Numbered from the stretch's first letter, positions 26,599-34,580 are shown. The stretch is DNA of 64,000 nucleotides from Lacisediminimonas profundi (GCF_008831265.1 NZ_VTTH01000001.1:558001-622000), one strand, 5' to 3'. Translations and numbers: made by a program. The notes: generated from the sequence alone by a model not told the origin.

Positions 26599-27648
26599 AT
26601 GATTGCCAAAGATACAAAACCAAGATTAAAAGCGATAGACCTATTCAGCGGTTGCGGAGGACTAACCTTGGGCCTTAAGAAGGCCGGCTTCGAAGTCGTC
26701 GCTGCAGTGGAAATCGACCGGAAAGCGCGCACAACATATACGCTCAACCACCCCGAAGTATGGCTTGCGGGCGATGACATTCGCAAGACCGCAGCTAGCG
26801 ACTTGATGAACGCGTTGGGGTTGAAGTCTGGCGAACTCGACATGCTGGCAGGGTGCCCTCCGTGCCAAGGGTTTTCGCGCATGCGCAAGCGCAACAAAGG
26901 GAGCTCCGCACGCGACGAGCGGAACTCCTTGATAGAGGATTTCGGACGCTTGGTCCTGGCGCTTCGCCCGAAACTGGTAATGATGGAAAATGTCCCAGGG
27001 CTATCTGAATATTTTCGTTTTGGCAAGTTTAAGAAATCTCTTGAAGGCGTCGGATATTTGGTGCGCGTCGAAGTACTTGACGTAGCCGATTACGGGGTTC
27101 CCCAGCGCCGCAAACGCCTCATTGTTTCGGCCAGCCTATGTGGAGAGCCTCAACTTGCGAAACCTTCGCCTCTGCGGTCTACGGTGCGGCAGATTATCGG
27201 GAGCATGCCTCCAGTCGGGGACAGCGGTGACGCTCTTCATGATATTGGTGAGCGGAGGTCCGAGCACGTGAAGAAACTTATTGCGCTGATTCCTCCAGAT
27301 GGAGGGAGTCGATGCCAACTTCCTGAAGAGATGCAGCTGGCGTGCCATAAGAGCTTTAATGGGTTCAACGACGTCTACGGACGCATGGCGTGGGACACTG
27401 TAGCGCCGACGATAACAGGCGGATGCTACAGCCCCTCAAAAGGCAGATTCCTCCATCCTTCGGAAAACAGAACAATTTCTTTACGCGAAGCGGCTATGTT
27501 GCAGGGTTTTCCCCGGAATTACCGATTTGAGGTAGCTCATGGAAAAGAGGCTATTGCCTTAATGATAGGTAATGCCTTGCCGCCTGAATTTATCGCGGCA
27601 CACGCGAGCGCAATGGCGGCAACTGTGGGCGCGGACCACGTGAAGTAG
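26599..27648 (+). CDS. DNA (cytosine-5)-methyltransferase (second copy)
   Basis: 349 residues, a compact C5 methylase. Motif I is AIDLFSGCGGLTLGL (about residues 12-26), motif IV is AGCPPCQGFSRMR with the catalytic Cys (about residues 84-96), motif VI is LVMMENVPGLSEYF, motif VIII is YGVPQRRKRLIVSASL, motif IX is SLREAAMLQGFPRNYRF and motif X is LMIGNALPPEF. It is unlike the dcm copy at 15804 in length and recognition region. An AAA-TOPRIM gene follows after 72 bp on the same strand, and no recognisable classical restriction enzyme is nearby. Base composition is lower in GC than the window ends, suggesting transfer with the island. Confidence 0.94.
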   Translation: MIAKDTKPRLKAIDLFSGCGGLTLGLKKAGFEVVAAVEIDRKARTTYTLNHPEVWLAGDDIRKTAASDLMNALGLKSGELDMLAGCPPCQGFSRMRKRNKGSSARDERNSLIEDFGRLVLALRPKLVMMENVPGLSEYFRFGKFKKSLEGVGYLVRVEVLDVADYGVPQRRKRLIVSASLCGEPQLAKPSPLRSTVRQIIGSMPPVGDSGDALHDIGERRSEHVKKLIALIPPDGGSRCQLPEEMQLACHKSFNGFNDVYGRMAWDTVAPTITGGCYSPSKGRFLHPSENRTISLREAAMLQGFPRNYRFEVAHGKEAIALMIGNALPPEFIAAHASAMAATVGADHVK

Positions 27649-27720
27649 CGGTACAAGGTGAAATAGTCCTGATACTGAAAACAATGACGCAGCAGAGCGG
27701 AAAAAAAGAGATAACTGCCA

Positions 27721-29490
27721 ATGGCGAAAAATTTGGACATACCAGCCCTTCTAAATACTATTGGAGGATACAAACCTGGCGCGCCGTTGGATAAATTCAT
27801 TGGCGAAGCCATCTTCCCTAGTTTTAAGAATCTTGAGCCCGGCACTCGAATCGTCTTCGACTTTCCTTTAACAGCTTTAGTGGGAGCCAACGGAAGCGGC
27901 AAAAGTTCCATACTGCATGCGCTTTGGGGAATGCCTCGTGGGTCTAGCACCGCGAGGTTTTGGTTCTCAACAGCGGTCGACCCAATCTCTGATGGCGGAG
28001 ACAACGGTCTGCCAAGATATATTTACAAGCATTGGGTAAGAGAGCTGAACGGTTATGTTGAGACAAAGAAGGTACGAGGTGCAAGACGTGCTGACTATTG
28101 GGAGCCTGCCCGCGCTTTGAAAAGCGACGGCATGAATCCCATGCCAACAATGATAGATAGGGACCGACCGTTTCGTTCTTCCTCGCGATGGAATCCGACA
28201 GTGAGGGACGTTCGGTATATCAATTTCAAATGCGAATTCAGCGCATTCGACCGTTTTTTCTACTTTCCAGATCGTAGTCAAACACACCAGCAGCGGCTGT
28301 CGGAAATCCTTAAGGGTGCTAAAAGGCTCGCGCGGGTTATTGATGGCGACCGTCAGACATATTCAACTGGTGGCCATCCGGCGGTGTTTGAGAACCGAGA
28401 GCTTGACCCCGAGGAATTAGGCTGGGTTAGTTACATTTTGGGTCGTGAGTACCAAAGCGCTAGATATGTATTGCACAGGTTGTATGGCTTAGTTGAGGCA
28501 CCTACTGTAGTGTTTCAACGTGCAAATCTTACCTACTCTGAGGCGTTTGCGGGAAGTGGCGAGCTGGCAGTGGTGCGCGCCGTCATCGAACTTTGCGCGA
28601 CTCCTAATCTGTCGCTTGTTCTTCTTGATGAGCCAGAAACTTCGCTCCACCCTGGCGCGCAAGAACGATTGCTAGGATTCCTACTGGAGATGATTAGGAC
28701 CAAGCATCTACAGATTGTCTTGTCTACGCACTCTCCAACGTTAGTCAACCTTTTGCCAAAAAAGGCGGTGAAAGTATTGGAAGAAAATCAACTTGGACAG
28801 GCTCGTGTGGTGGATGCGTCCCATCCACAAGTCGCCTTTAATAGATTGGGGTATGTTGCGCACGGGAAGTTGACTCTTGCCGTCGAGGACGAGTTGCTTC
28901 GGTCCCTCGTCGAAATGGCTATGCGAATGTTGGACCCAGGTGAACAACAAGCGATTGAGCTCTACGTTCCTCCTGCCGGGGCCGATAATATACTTACGAG
29001 TGTGGTGCCAACTTGGCTCAGCGACAAGCGGGATGCCTATGTAATTATCGACGGTGACCAAGACCCAAAAGTACCGTTGCCGGACCCTGACAATATGACC
29101 CCAGCCGAAAGGAAAAAACTTGGTGGACGTATTTATGAACTGTTTAAGGTCAAGCCCTTGCACGTCAAGGATGGTCATGAGGAGCCCGCATCTAGTTATG
29201 TTAAATGGCTTTCGCGTCGTGTCCGTTACCTTAGTGCAGTGTGCCCTGAGCAGGTGTTGCTCGAAGCGCTAGTTGGTGAGGAAAAAGCTGCCCCTAGCGC
29301 CGATAATAATAAACTCGCTAAAGAGGCCTTGATTAGCGCCTTGATGACCGATGGACATCCCACAACAGCCGACGCTTTGAAAGTTGCGACAACATTCATA
29401 ATAAAAAATGGTGGCGTAAAAAATAAACACATACTCCATCTAAAGGGAATCCTTCAGGAATTCTTGGCTGACCACTCCAATCAGCAGTGA
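27721..29490 (+). CDS. AAA ATPase with C-terminal TOPRIM-like domain (OLD-like putative nuclease)
   Basis: 589 residues. Walker A is ALVGANGSGKSSILHALW (about residues 56-73). ABC-type SYSEAFAGSGELAVV looks like the signature, LVLLDEPETSLHPGAQERL is Walker B, and IVLSTHSPTLVNLLPKKAV is the switch-His region. Past residue 380, LTLAVEDELLRSLVEMA (acidic residue after a strand) and AYVIIDGDQDPKV (DxD) fit the TOPRIM layout of OLD-family nucleases. OLD nucleases serve in phage defence. Its position 72 bp after a C5 methylase suggests a methylase-guarded nuclease. The TOPRIM call is by motif only; the stop codon abuts IS66-like tail copy B. Confidence 0.82.
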   Translation: MAKNLDIPALLNTIGGYKPGAPLDKFIGEAIFPSFKNLEPGTRIVFDFPLTALVGANGSGKSSILHALWGMPRGSSTARFWFSTAVDPISDGGDNGLPRYIYKHWVRELNGYVETKKVRGARRADYWEPARALKSDGMNPMPTMIDRDRPFRSSSRWNPTVRDVRYINFKCEFSAFDRFFYFPDRSQTHQQRLSEILKGAKRLARVIDGDRQTYSTGGHPAVFENRELDPEELGWVSYILGREYQSARYVLHRLYGLVEAPTVVFQRANLTYSEAFAGSGELAVVRAVIELCATPNLSLVLLDEPETSLHPGAQERLLGFLLEMIRTKHLQIVLSTHSPTLVNLLPKKAVKVLEENQLGQARVVDASHPQVAFNRLGYVAHGKLTLAVEDELLRSLVEMAMRMLDPGEQQAIELYVPPAGADNILTSVVPTWLSDKRDAYVIIDGDQDPKVPLPDPDNMTPAERKKLGGRIYELFKVKPLHVKDGHEEPASSYVKWLSRRVRYLSAVCPEQVLLEALVGEEKAAPSADNNKLAKEALISALMTDGHPTTADALKVATTFIIKNGGVKNKHILHLKGILQEFLADHSNQQ

Positions 29491-29564
29491 TTGATTCTGC
29501 ATCTGGAAAGCCGGTATTTGCGGTCGTCCCGGCTGGATCAAGGCGGTGTGAAGACTACGCTTGC
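29491..29564 (+). repeat. IS66-like right-end tail, copy B
   Basis: About 74 bp starting directly after the AAA-TOPRIM stop codon. It matches copy A at 26404 through most of its length (CTGCATCTGGAAAGCCGGTA ... GGATCAAGGCGGTGTGAAGA) and ends in ACGCTTGC. No transposase remains attached to it. Confidence 0.7.
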
Positions 29565-29889
29565 AAAATCGCTTCATCGCCAGCAGACAGCAAACCACGT
29601 AGCGTTTTTGAAGCGGCCTGATCCTCTTTCAGTCAAAGGCTCCCGACTTCGACTCTTTTCACCTGTTTTCGAAAGACGATCGCGATGTTGCAGGGATCCA
29701 GGAATGCCCAACAACACCGCATGCAGCGGGGGAATGTCGCCAACTGTTCTGGAATGTCTCGATGTCTATGGGGCGGAAATATCAGACGGGCGAGACTGCG
29801 AAGATATCCTGTTCGACAAGAAAAGTGATAAGGGGCAGCGCAATCCCGTTTGTTCGCGACTTATCGGGCAACGTCGAATTTTTTGCTTC
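29565..29889. other. Unassigned spacer
   Basis: Part of a 428-bp gap without a convincing gene. One open frame crosses it from the repeat, but it has no ribosome site and irregular composition. I see no further feature here. Confidence 0.5.
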
Positions 29890-29919
29890 ACCATCTATGC
29901 GGCCTAACTCATAGATGGT
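29890..29919. terminator. Perfect 10-bp hairpin just past a minus-strand gene
   Basis: ACCATCTATG (29890-29899) and CATAGATGGT (29910-29919) with a 10-base loop. It begins at the last base of the stop codon of the minus-strand ORF that ends at 29919. A run of six A (read on the minus strand) follows, not T, so it is not a standard intrinsic terminator; it could block read-through or protect the RNA 3' end. Confidence 0.4.
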
Positions 29920-30284
29920 TATCGAGTTGTTTTGCCTTCGAGGTAGTCAAGACATGCCTCAGCGGCCAACAGAGATGTGAATGTCAGCCCCCAACCAAAA
30001 GAAATAGGATTTAGCCCAGTATGCATGCGCTTGGGGAAGTGGCGCATGTTGCTGGAATGGTAGTTGCGCTCACTTATTCGCATATCAGGTTGTTTGTAAC
30101 GCTGGGAATCGATACCGGAATCAGGATAAGCGATCAACGCGGTTTCTCCAGTGCTCGATGTGAGGTTTAGATAGATGGGCAGCCCGCAGCCTATTTGATA
30201 CCCGCGTTTCTTGCTCGTTTCGTGGATCACGCTATAGCCGCGTTGAAGCAGTAGTGCTTCAATTTGATCGATACGTACGGTCAT
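29919..30284 (-). CDS. Small protein resembling the DUF2002 family
   Basis: 121 residues from ATG 30284; a TTG at 30335 would add 17 residues. The ATG is preferred because MTVRIDQIEALLLQRGYSVI lines up in layout with the N-terminus I recall for DUF2002 proteins (helix, strand, then a YxxxxG and strand). Further on, GETALIAYPDSGI and LTFTSLLAAEACLDYLEG fit that small alpha/beta fold. No catalytic motif is evident. It lies between the AAA-TOPRIM gene and the glycosylase-like gene and could be part of the island. The family link is tentative. Confidence 0.5.
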   Translation of the reverse strand: MTVRIDQIEALLLQRGYSVIHETSKKRGYQIGCGLPIYLNLTSSTGETALIAYPDSGIDSQRYKQPDMRISERNYHSSNMRHFPKRMHTGLNPISFGWGLTFTSLLAAEACLDYLEGKTTR

Positions 30285-30463
30285 TTGAGAAAATTTGAAT
30301 GGCTTGTGGCCGAAAAAGTTCTTGTTCGAGCGCAAGAATGTCGCCTAGGGGAGGTCTGCACAACATACGCCATTGCGAGAGTTGACGGCTAATAATTCAC
30401 ATGACGATACCTGAAGTAGTCCGTCGCGGAGAAGTTTCAGCATCTGGAACTTCCCCGCACAGA

Positions 30464-31243
30464 CTAGACCAGCTGCGCGACCTGGCTCACCAGACTTGAC
30501 CGGGTTTCGTCCAATTGCTGGGCATTGGTTTTTGCAGACAGCAAGCCCGCCTCCTTTCGTCCAAGGAAATACGCAATTCGTTCCGCATTTGCTCCTGACG
30601 GATGTGGAAGTCCCGCGAGAATTTTCGACTCGTCAATCAGGCCTTCCTTTGCCAGCCAAAGCAGCGCTTCCAGAACCTTCGGGCCGAGCGGCAGATAGAC
30701 CGCATTTCCAAGGGCGCGAACTTCTTCGCCAAAGTGATCGAGCAACTGCTTGCGCAGGAATCCGTTCTTTGTCATGTTCGGTGTGCCGTTGTAATTCTCG
30801 CCATCCATAAAAATCGGGTGTCTCAGCGCCGAGGTGGTCTGCACCAGATCCGACCTGCTCGAAAACAGCTGGTCACAAGTGGGAATGCCAAGCCACTTTT
30901 GCAGACCGATGTGATCGAGCAAGCCGACCAGATTCGGTCGCATCGCCCCGCTGAACGCGCCGGTTCTCTTCGCCGCAATCAGTGCCTGCTCAAGGTTCGC
31001 GCCCGCATGCAATTGCTTCTTTGCTTCTCTCATTGCGTTTATCCACTGAGTGAATCCGGGCGTTATCCCTACGATCACGATCTTTGCAGTCTTATTTACA
31101 AAGTCGAACGGGATGTAGTAGCTGGAGAGGCCGGCATCGCGGTCAAGAAGGAAGCTGTCGGGAATCTGGCGCGCGTTCGTGATGCGATCGATGTCAAGTG
31201 AACGAATGCTGTCTGCGTATTGGGAGAAGAGATGTTTTTCCAT
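30464..31243 (-). CDS. Uracil-DNA glycosylase superfamily-like protein
   Basis: 259 residues with AAGGA just before the ATG. KIVIVGITPGFTQWINA (about residues 54-70) matches the first UDG-superfamily motif (GxxPG, water-activating loop), and ILAGLPHPSGANAERIAYFL (about 210-229) matches the second (HPSxxN, minor-groove loop). The Asp/Asn usually used as general base is not present at the expected place in GITPG, as in several divergent UDG families. The middle has two helical blocks unlike UDG families 1-5. DNA glycosylases that act on modified phage bases are known defence factors, so a role against modified phage DNA is possible but unproven. Confidence 0.6.
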   Translation of the reverse strand: MEKHLFSQYADSIRSLDIDRITNARQIPDSFLLDRDAGLSSYYIPFDFVNKTAKIVIVGITPGFTQWINAMREAKKQLHAGANLEQALIAAKRTGAFSGAMRPNLVGLLDHIGLQKWLGIPTCDQLFSSRSDLVQTTSALRHPIFMDGENYNGTPNMTKNGFLRKQLLDHFGEEVRALGNAVYLPLGPKVLEALLWLAKEGLIDESKILAGLPHPSGANAERIAYFLGRKEAGLLSAKTNAQQLDETRSSLVSQVAQLV

Positions 31244-31565
31244 GGATCCTTTTACTTATTGTTTTGGATGGTTTGGTGCTCAATTACCAGTGCTTGAATG
31301 GATTGCGCCGATGGGGGCTGGCGGCGGAGGGGGCATTCTCGGCGTGCGCAGACCATGGGCGGCTGAATGCGATTGCGATCATGCCACATTGGTACGACGG
31401 GCGATGTCGCATGATCAGATCGCCGAATTGAGGGCAACCTCGATTTCCATGCAGGCCAGCCTGGCATTGATGATGATGACTTATATTGAGTCTGGCCCCG
31501 ATTCCTACGATTCCTATATGCTCAACGTCCTTGCAGCGAGGTGCGACGTCATCCCGGCATCGTGA
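31242..31565 (+). CDS. Doubtful ORF ending in a palindromic repeat
   Basis: 107 codons from ATG 31242 (MDPFTYCFGWFGAQLPVLEW...), with a GAGGGGGIL-type glycine run and a Cys/Asp-rich middle. The last third (TSISMQASLALMMMTYIE...) is encoded by the repeat at 31429-31507, so at best an older gene was truncated and given a new end by the repeat. The start overlaps the first codon of the divergent glycosylase-like gene. Confidence 0.2.
   Translation: MDPFTYCFGWFGAQLPVLEWIAPMGAGGGGGILGVRRPWAAECDCDHATLVRRAMSHDQIAELRATSISMQASLALMMMTYIESGPDSYDSYMLNVLAARCDVIPAS
31429..31507. repeat. GGGGTCAGACTCGATT-type palindromic repeat, copy 1 (degenerate)
   Basis: Aligns along its length with the copy at 46714-46789: CTCGATTTCC, then CCAGCCTGGCATTGATGATG, a short insertion, and GAGTCTGGCCCCGATTCC. 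First boundary of the cassette row at 31.4-36.1 kb. Confidence 0.6.
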
Positions 31566-31592
31566 CCTTGGATTCTGGTGAGGCATGGAATT

Positions 31593-31660
31593 GGTCACGA
31601 CAGACCGGAATGACCGGTCACAATAGACAGGAATCGGTGGTCACGTTGGGCCGGAATACC
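31593..31660. repeat. Three 23-bp repeats, IS21-type terminus remnant
   Basis: Three imperfect tandem copies of GGTCAC(N5-6)G(N)CC/AGGAAT at 31593, 31616 and 31639. Multiple short repeats of this kind are typical of IS21-family ends. No istA or istB gene lies nearby, so only an end remains. Confidence 0.5.
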
Positions 31661-31667
31661 GACCCAC

Positions 31668-32240
31668 TCAAATCAATCCTAGTGCTCTTCGCACCTTACC
31701 GTCCGCCTTCGCCGTATTCCACTTCCATTGCCCCTCATGGACGGTAAGTAGACACTGCTCAAACCAATATCCCATGTGAAATCTTGCAGAAGCGGGTTGC
31801 TGCGTGATCGGAATCAGGCGCGACAGTTCAGGCTCCTTGCGAATGCCAGCCACAATGCGTTGCGTGTCAATCCTATGGATTGCAACTCGGCCCGTGGAGC
31901 GTAGGTAGGAGACCAGGTTGTGGTCTCCATTCCCGGCGCGCATCTGAGCGTGGTGGAAGTTTTCGGGACCCGCGCGGAACATGCGGTCTGAAGTCTGAGC
32001 GCCGACATAGAGCCTCTCTTCGTCCCCAAGACTGGCGAGTTTGGCGCCATGGGGCACGGCAATGTAGGTCCACGCCTCGCCAGCCGCGCACTTGGGCTGG
32101 TGTCGCCTCGACATTATCACCGGCTGATTCCGCAGACCGCGCGCTTTGTAGTCATATGTCAGGCTCGGGTGTACGCCCTCGAGTGTTATGTAGTGCTCGA
32201 AAAACGGAGCGAGGAATTTGAGCGGATCAGGCAGATTCAT
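31668..32240 (-). CDS. Hypothetical protein, possibly GIY-YIG-like
   Basis: 190 residues. No domain is certain. WTYIAVPHGAKLASLGDEER, followed by LYVGAQTSDRMFRAG and LVSYLRST, loosely recalls a GIY-YIG nuclease core (a YIG-type strand, then an Arg in the next helix), but the expected Tyr and Glu residues are not all in place. It ends near the IS21-type repeats and starts 137 bp from the DUF4258 gene on the same strand. The C-terminus (WKWNTAKADGKVRRALGLI) is basic. Function is unknown. Confidence 0.55.
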   Translation of the reverse strand: MNLPDPLKFLAPFFEHYITLEGVHPSLTYDYKARGLRNQPVIMSRRHQPKCAAGEAWTYIAVPHGAKLASLGDEERLYVGAQTSDRMFRAGPENFHHAQMRAGNGDHNLVSYLRSTGRVAIHRIDTQRIVAGIRKEPELSRLIPITQQPASARFHMGYWFEQCLLTVHEGQWKWNTAKADGKVRRALGLI

Positions 32241-32377
32241 ATTTATTCTTCAAGGGAGGAATAAGGAAGGACGCAAGGTGCTTTTTTCGCAGCGAGCAAG
32301 ATCCCGCGCTCGCATCGGCCCGACTAAACGAGCCGTGCAAATTTTTGCTATTAACTGCAACCGGATATCAGACGAGA

Positions 32378-32650
32378 TCAGCTTTTCACTCGCTGGAGTC
32401 GGTGTGCTACCGTGATGACTTTTCCTTCATTACTGACGATGGCGTAGCAATTCAAATGCTGCTCTAGAAGGCTGGCAAGTGGGCCTGCATAGGCGCGAAT
32501 TCGCTTCCGGGAAACTTTGTCAAAGTACCGCGTCACTGCTCCATGACCAGCTTGTTCCTCCGCTCCAAATTCAATTAAAAGATCAACGATGAGCGGTGGG
32601 ATACCCCGCTGTTGCTGACGTATTGCCGTGTGCTTCGAGATGGCGACCAT
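32378..32650 (-). CDS. DUF4258-like small protein, candidate toxin
   Basis: 90 residues. The pattern HTAIRQQQRGIPPLIVDLLI (His, then Q-RGI), RIRAYAGPLASLL and the final strand KVITVAHRLQRV match the DUF4258/RelE-like small fold. Proteins of this type are often encoded beside DNA-binding partners. It lies 15 bp downstream of the 317-residue gene on the same strand, so the two are probably co-transcribed. A toxin role is inferred from size and pairing, not shown. Confidence 0.6.
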   Translation of the reverse strand: MVAISKHTAIRQQQRGIPPLIVDLLIEFGAEEQAGHGAVTRYFDKVSRKRIRAYAGPLASLLEQHLNCYAIVSNEGKVITVAHRLQRVKS

Positions 32651-32665
32651 TTTTCTCCCCCACTT

Positions 32666-33619
32666 TCAAAGTCGTTCCAGTGCCTGTTCTATTCCGAGCC
32701 TTTCGAGCTTTTGATGAAGGGCGAATGTCGCCAGAACGAAAGCTTTAGAGTCTAGTTCCAAAAGTGCAGCCAAGGCGGCGAGTTCATCTTTGTTGAACTC
32801 GAATTTCCCCATCTTCAGATCGACGATCTTCGCCGTGGTGACCCATGGAATTTTTGTGCCGGCGGTATCCGGAGAGAGGTTTTTGCTCGCAAGTCGCCCC
32901 TCAAGGTAATGAGCTAAGTCATCTCCTGAGGAGAAGCCTATTTGGGGGAGGTCACGATCCAAGGTTTTGTCGACTTCAACAGTCGGTTTGAACCCGCGCC
33001 GCGAAGCGAGCCATTCCCGTGCATCCTCCACGCGTGCATAGGTGCCGTTGCCATGGTTGAATGTTTTTAAGTGATTCTTCACCTTTGGGTTGGCAGCGTT
33101 ACGAACGCTCTTCTCGTCCATGCCTGCCAAGAGCGCGATGTCATGCAATTTTATTATTCCGATTAACGTTGGCAATAAATCGGCTTGATCGATGGAGTCC
33201 TGCATGTCGGTAACCCCATCTTCTGAGTCCAAGATGTGTCGGGCGTGCGCGATTTTGGTAACGTAAGAAGATAGGCGGATGTCAAAATCCGCGTTTTCCT
33301 CGAGTAGTGGGAAGGAACTCAAGCCATCTACGAAATTGATCGTATCCTCCGCATCAGACCAGTCCGAAAGAGATTGGCTCCGGATGCCATTTATTCCGTA
33401 GTCATATAAATCGCATAGGGTGGATGTCACACGAAGTCGATCTATGTCGATCCTGTCGACGGGCACGTCACTAATCCGGTCGACACCCAATTCTTTTTTG
33501 TCTAATCCCATTAGTCCGAAACCTGAGTCGGGGAGGTACACGCGTTCCAGCACATTAGCCAAACCGACCATGTACCCGCATATCTCTTGCCTGAGGTCCC
33601 TAATCGTGAAGTGTTTCAT
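32666..33619 (-). CDS. Helix-turn-helix-like regulatory protein, candidate antitoxin
   Basis: 317 residues. The middle part (LHDIALLAGMDEKSVRNAAN, then YARVEDAREWLASRRGF) has the look of an excisionase/MerR-type winged helix: a short HTH followed by a wing with a Trp-Leu helix. The N-terminal 150 residues (DLYDYGINGIRSQSLSDW) and the C-terminal region (ELAALAALLELDSKAFVLAT, a possible second HTH) match nothing I recognise. It precedes the DUF4258 gene by 15 bp. A DNA-binding antitoxin or autoregulator role is inferred. Confidence 0.55.
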   Translation of the reverse strand: MKHFTIRDLRQEICGYMVGLANVLERVYLPDSGFGLMGLDKKELGVDRISDVPVDRIDIDRLRVTSTLCDLYDYGINGIRSQSLSDWSDAEDTINFVDGLSSFPLLEENADFDIRLSSYVTKIAHARHILDSEDGVTDMQDSIDQADLLPTLIGIIKLHDIALLAGMDEKSVRNAANPKVKNHLKTFNHGNGTYARVEDAREWLASRRGFKPTVEVDKTLDRDLPQIGFSSGDDLAHYLEGRLASKNLSPDTAGTKIPWVTTAKIVDLKMGKFEFNKDELAALAALLELDSKAFVLATFALHQKLERLGIEQALERL

Positions 33620-33714
33620 TATTCCTCAAATGTCTCATCGATGGAACCAAGTCTACACTAGTCTGCGGGACTGTCAAGGGTGTCGATGAGGAATGTATGG
33701 AATAAAGTGGAATT

Positions 33715-33757
33715 CCGATCGGCATTAATCGCCTTTGTGGAGTCTGACCCGGATTCC
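33715..33757. repeat. GGGGTCAGACTCGATT-type palindromic repeat, copy 2 (right half)
   Basis: GGCATTAATCGCCTTTGTGG then AGTCTGACCCGGATTCC aligns with the right half of the 46714-46789 copy at about three-quarters identity by eye. It is the only feature seen in the 241-bp gap before the antitoxin gene. Confidence 0.55.
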
Positions 33758-33860
33758 TCGCGTGTTAAACTTTTCGCTAACAATTTTGTCTTACGCATCT
33801 GTGTTTAAAAAATGCTTGTAAGATCTCCTCTCATCATGGATCTTTGAGGGGGCAATAGCG

Positions 33861-34112
33861 ATGGTGGAGGTACTGATGGAAGCTGACAACAAGCAATTCG
33901 GTTCGCTCACGTTCCGGGCACCTTACGAGTTCGTTGAAGAGACCAAGCGCATGGCCGGGGACAAGCCGATTTCGCAATATCTCCGCGAGGCAGTGCGCGA
34001 AAAGAATGAAAGGGAGATGGCAGAGCGCATCCGCTTCCTCTCCCGGCGCCTGGCGCAAGAAAGCGCCGAGATTGCCGAGGAGTTTGACGACGCGGCAGGA
34101 GACGGCCTTTGA
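33861..34112 (+). CDS. RHH-type antitoxin of a PemK/MazF toxin
   Basis: 83 residues. SLTFRAPYEFVEETKRMA, then ISQYLREAVREKNEREM, form the strand-helix-helix of a ribbon-helix-helix DNA-binding domain. The acidic C-terminus (AEIAEEFDDAAGD) is the usual toxin-binding tail. GAGGGGG precedes this ATG; an ATG at 33876 has GGAGG 5 bases upstream and is an equal candidate. The stop overlaps the toxin start (TTGA). The pair should be autoregulated by the antitoxin, as is normal for the family. Confidence 0.85.
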   Translation: MVEVLMEADNKQFGSLTFRAPYEFVEETKRMAGDKPISQYLREAVREKNEREMAERIRFLSRRLAQESAEIAEEFDDAAGDGL

Positions 34113-34486
34113 CTCGGTTGAGGCGGGGTGAGATCTGGCTCGTCGACCTCAATCCTCAATCGTTCAAGGAAGAGCCCGCCAAGCAGGGGCGTCCCTGCCT
34201 CGTGGTCCAGACGGACCTGCTGAATGACGCAGGCCACCCGACTACGATCATCATTCCCGGCACATCGAAGGTCTATCGCGACCGCCATGGCGATGGCTAT
34301 CCGCTGCGTGTGCCCATTGGTCGCGCCCAAGGGCAAGGGGAGCTAACGCGGGAAACCGATCTCCTGATCGACCAGGTGCGAGCTATTTCGAACAAACGCT
34401 TCCTGGGAGACCAGCCGGTGGCGACGATCTCGCCCGAACATCTTCGGCGCGTGCAAGACGCGCTACGAGTCATCCTGAGCATTTGA
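34109..34486 (+). CDS. PemK/MazF-family mRNA interferase toxin
   Basis: 125 residues from TTG 34109, which overlaps the antitoxin stop by four bases. RRGEIWLVDLNPQ is the N-terminal strand pair with the conserved Arg-Gly-Glu-Ile-Trp. KQGRPCLVVQTDLLN and TIIIPGTSK follow, then LLIDQVRAISNKRFLG (the IDQVR motif) and the C-terminal helix HLRRVQDALRVIL. Members cut RNA at specific short sites when the antitoxin is lost. Codon use matches the GC-rich flanks more than the AT-rich island to its left. Confidence 0.93.
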   Translation: MTRLRRGEIWLVDLNPQSFKEEPAKQGRPCLVVQTDLLNDAGHPTTIIIPGTSKVYRDRHGDGYPLRVPIGRAQGQGELTRETDLLIDQVRAISNKRFLGDQPVATISPEHLRRVQDALRVILSI

Positions 34487-34518
34487 TCTGATCCCAGCAG
34501 CTCTGAATTTGTGTGGCG

Positions 34519-34580
34519 AGTCTCGCTGTCCCGCGGAACAGCCCGGCATTGATCACCCTTGTCGAGCCTTCCCCGAACCC
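34519..34580. repeat. GGGGTCAGACTCGATT-type palindromic repeat, copy 3 (degenerate)
   Basis: CCCGCGGAACAGCCCGGCAT, TGATCACCCTTGTCGAG and CCTTCCCCGAA align with the 46714-46789 copy, roughly three of four bases identical across 48 bp. It separates the PemK pair from the exonuclease gene. Confidence 0.55.

Noticed and set aside
29491-29907. 138-codon plus-strand frame after the AAA-TOPRIM gene
   Set aside because: It begins inside the IS66-like tail, has no ribosome site and its composition is irregular.
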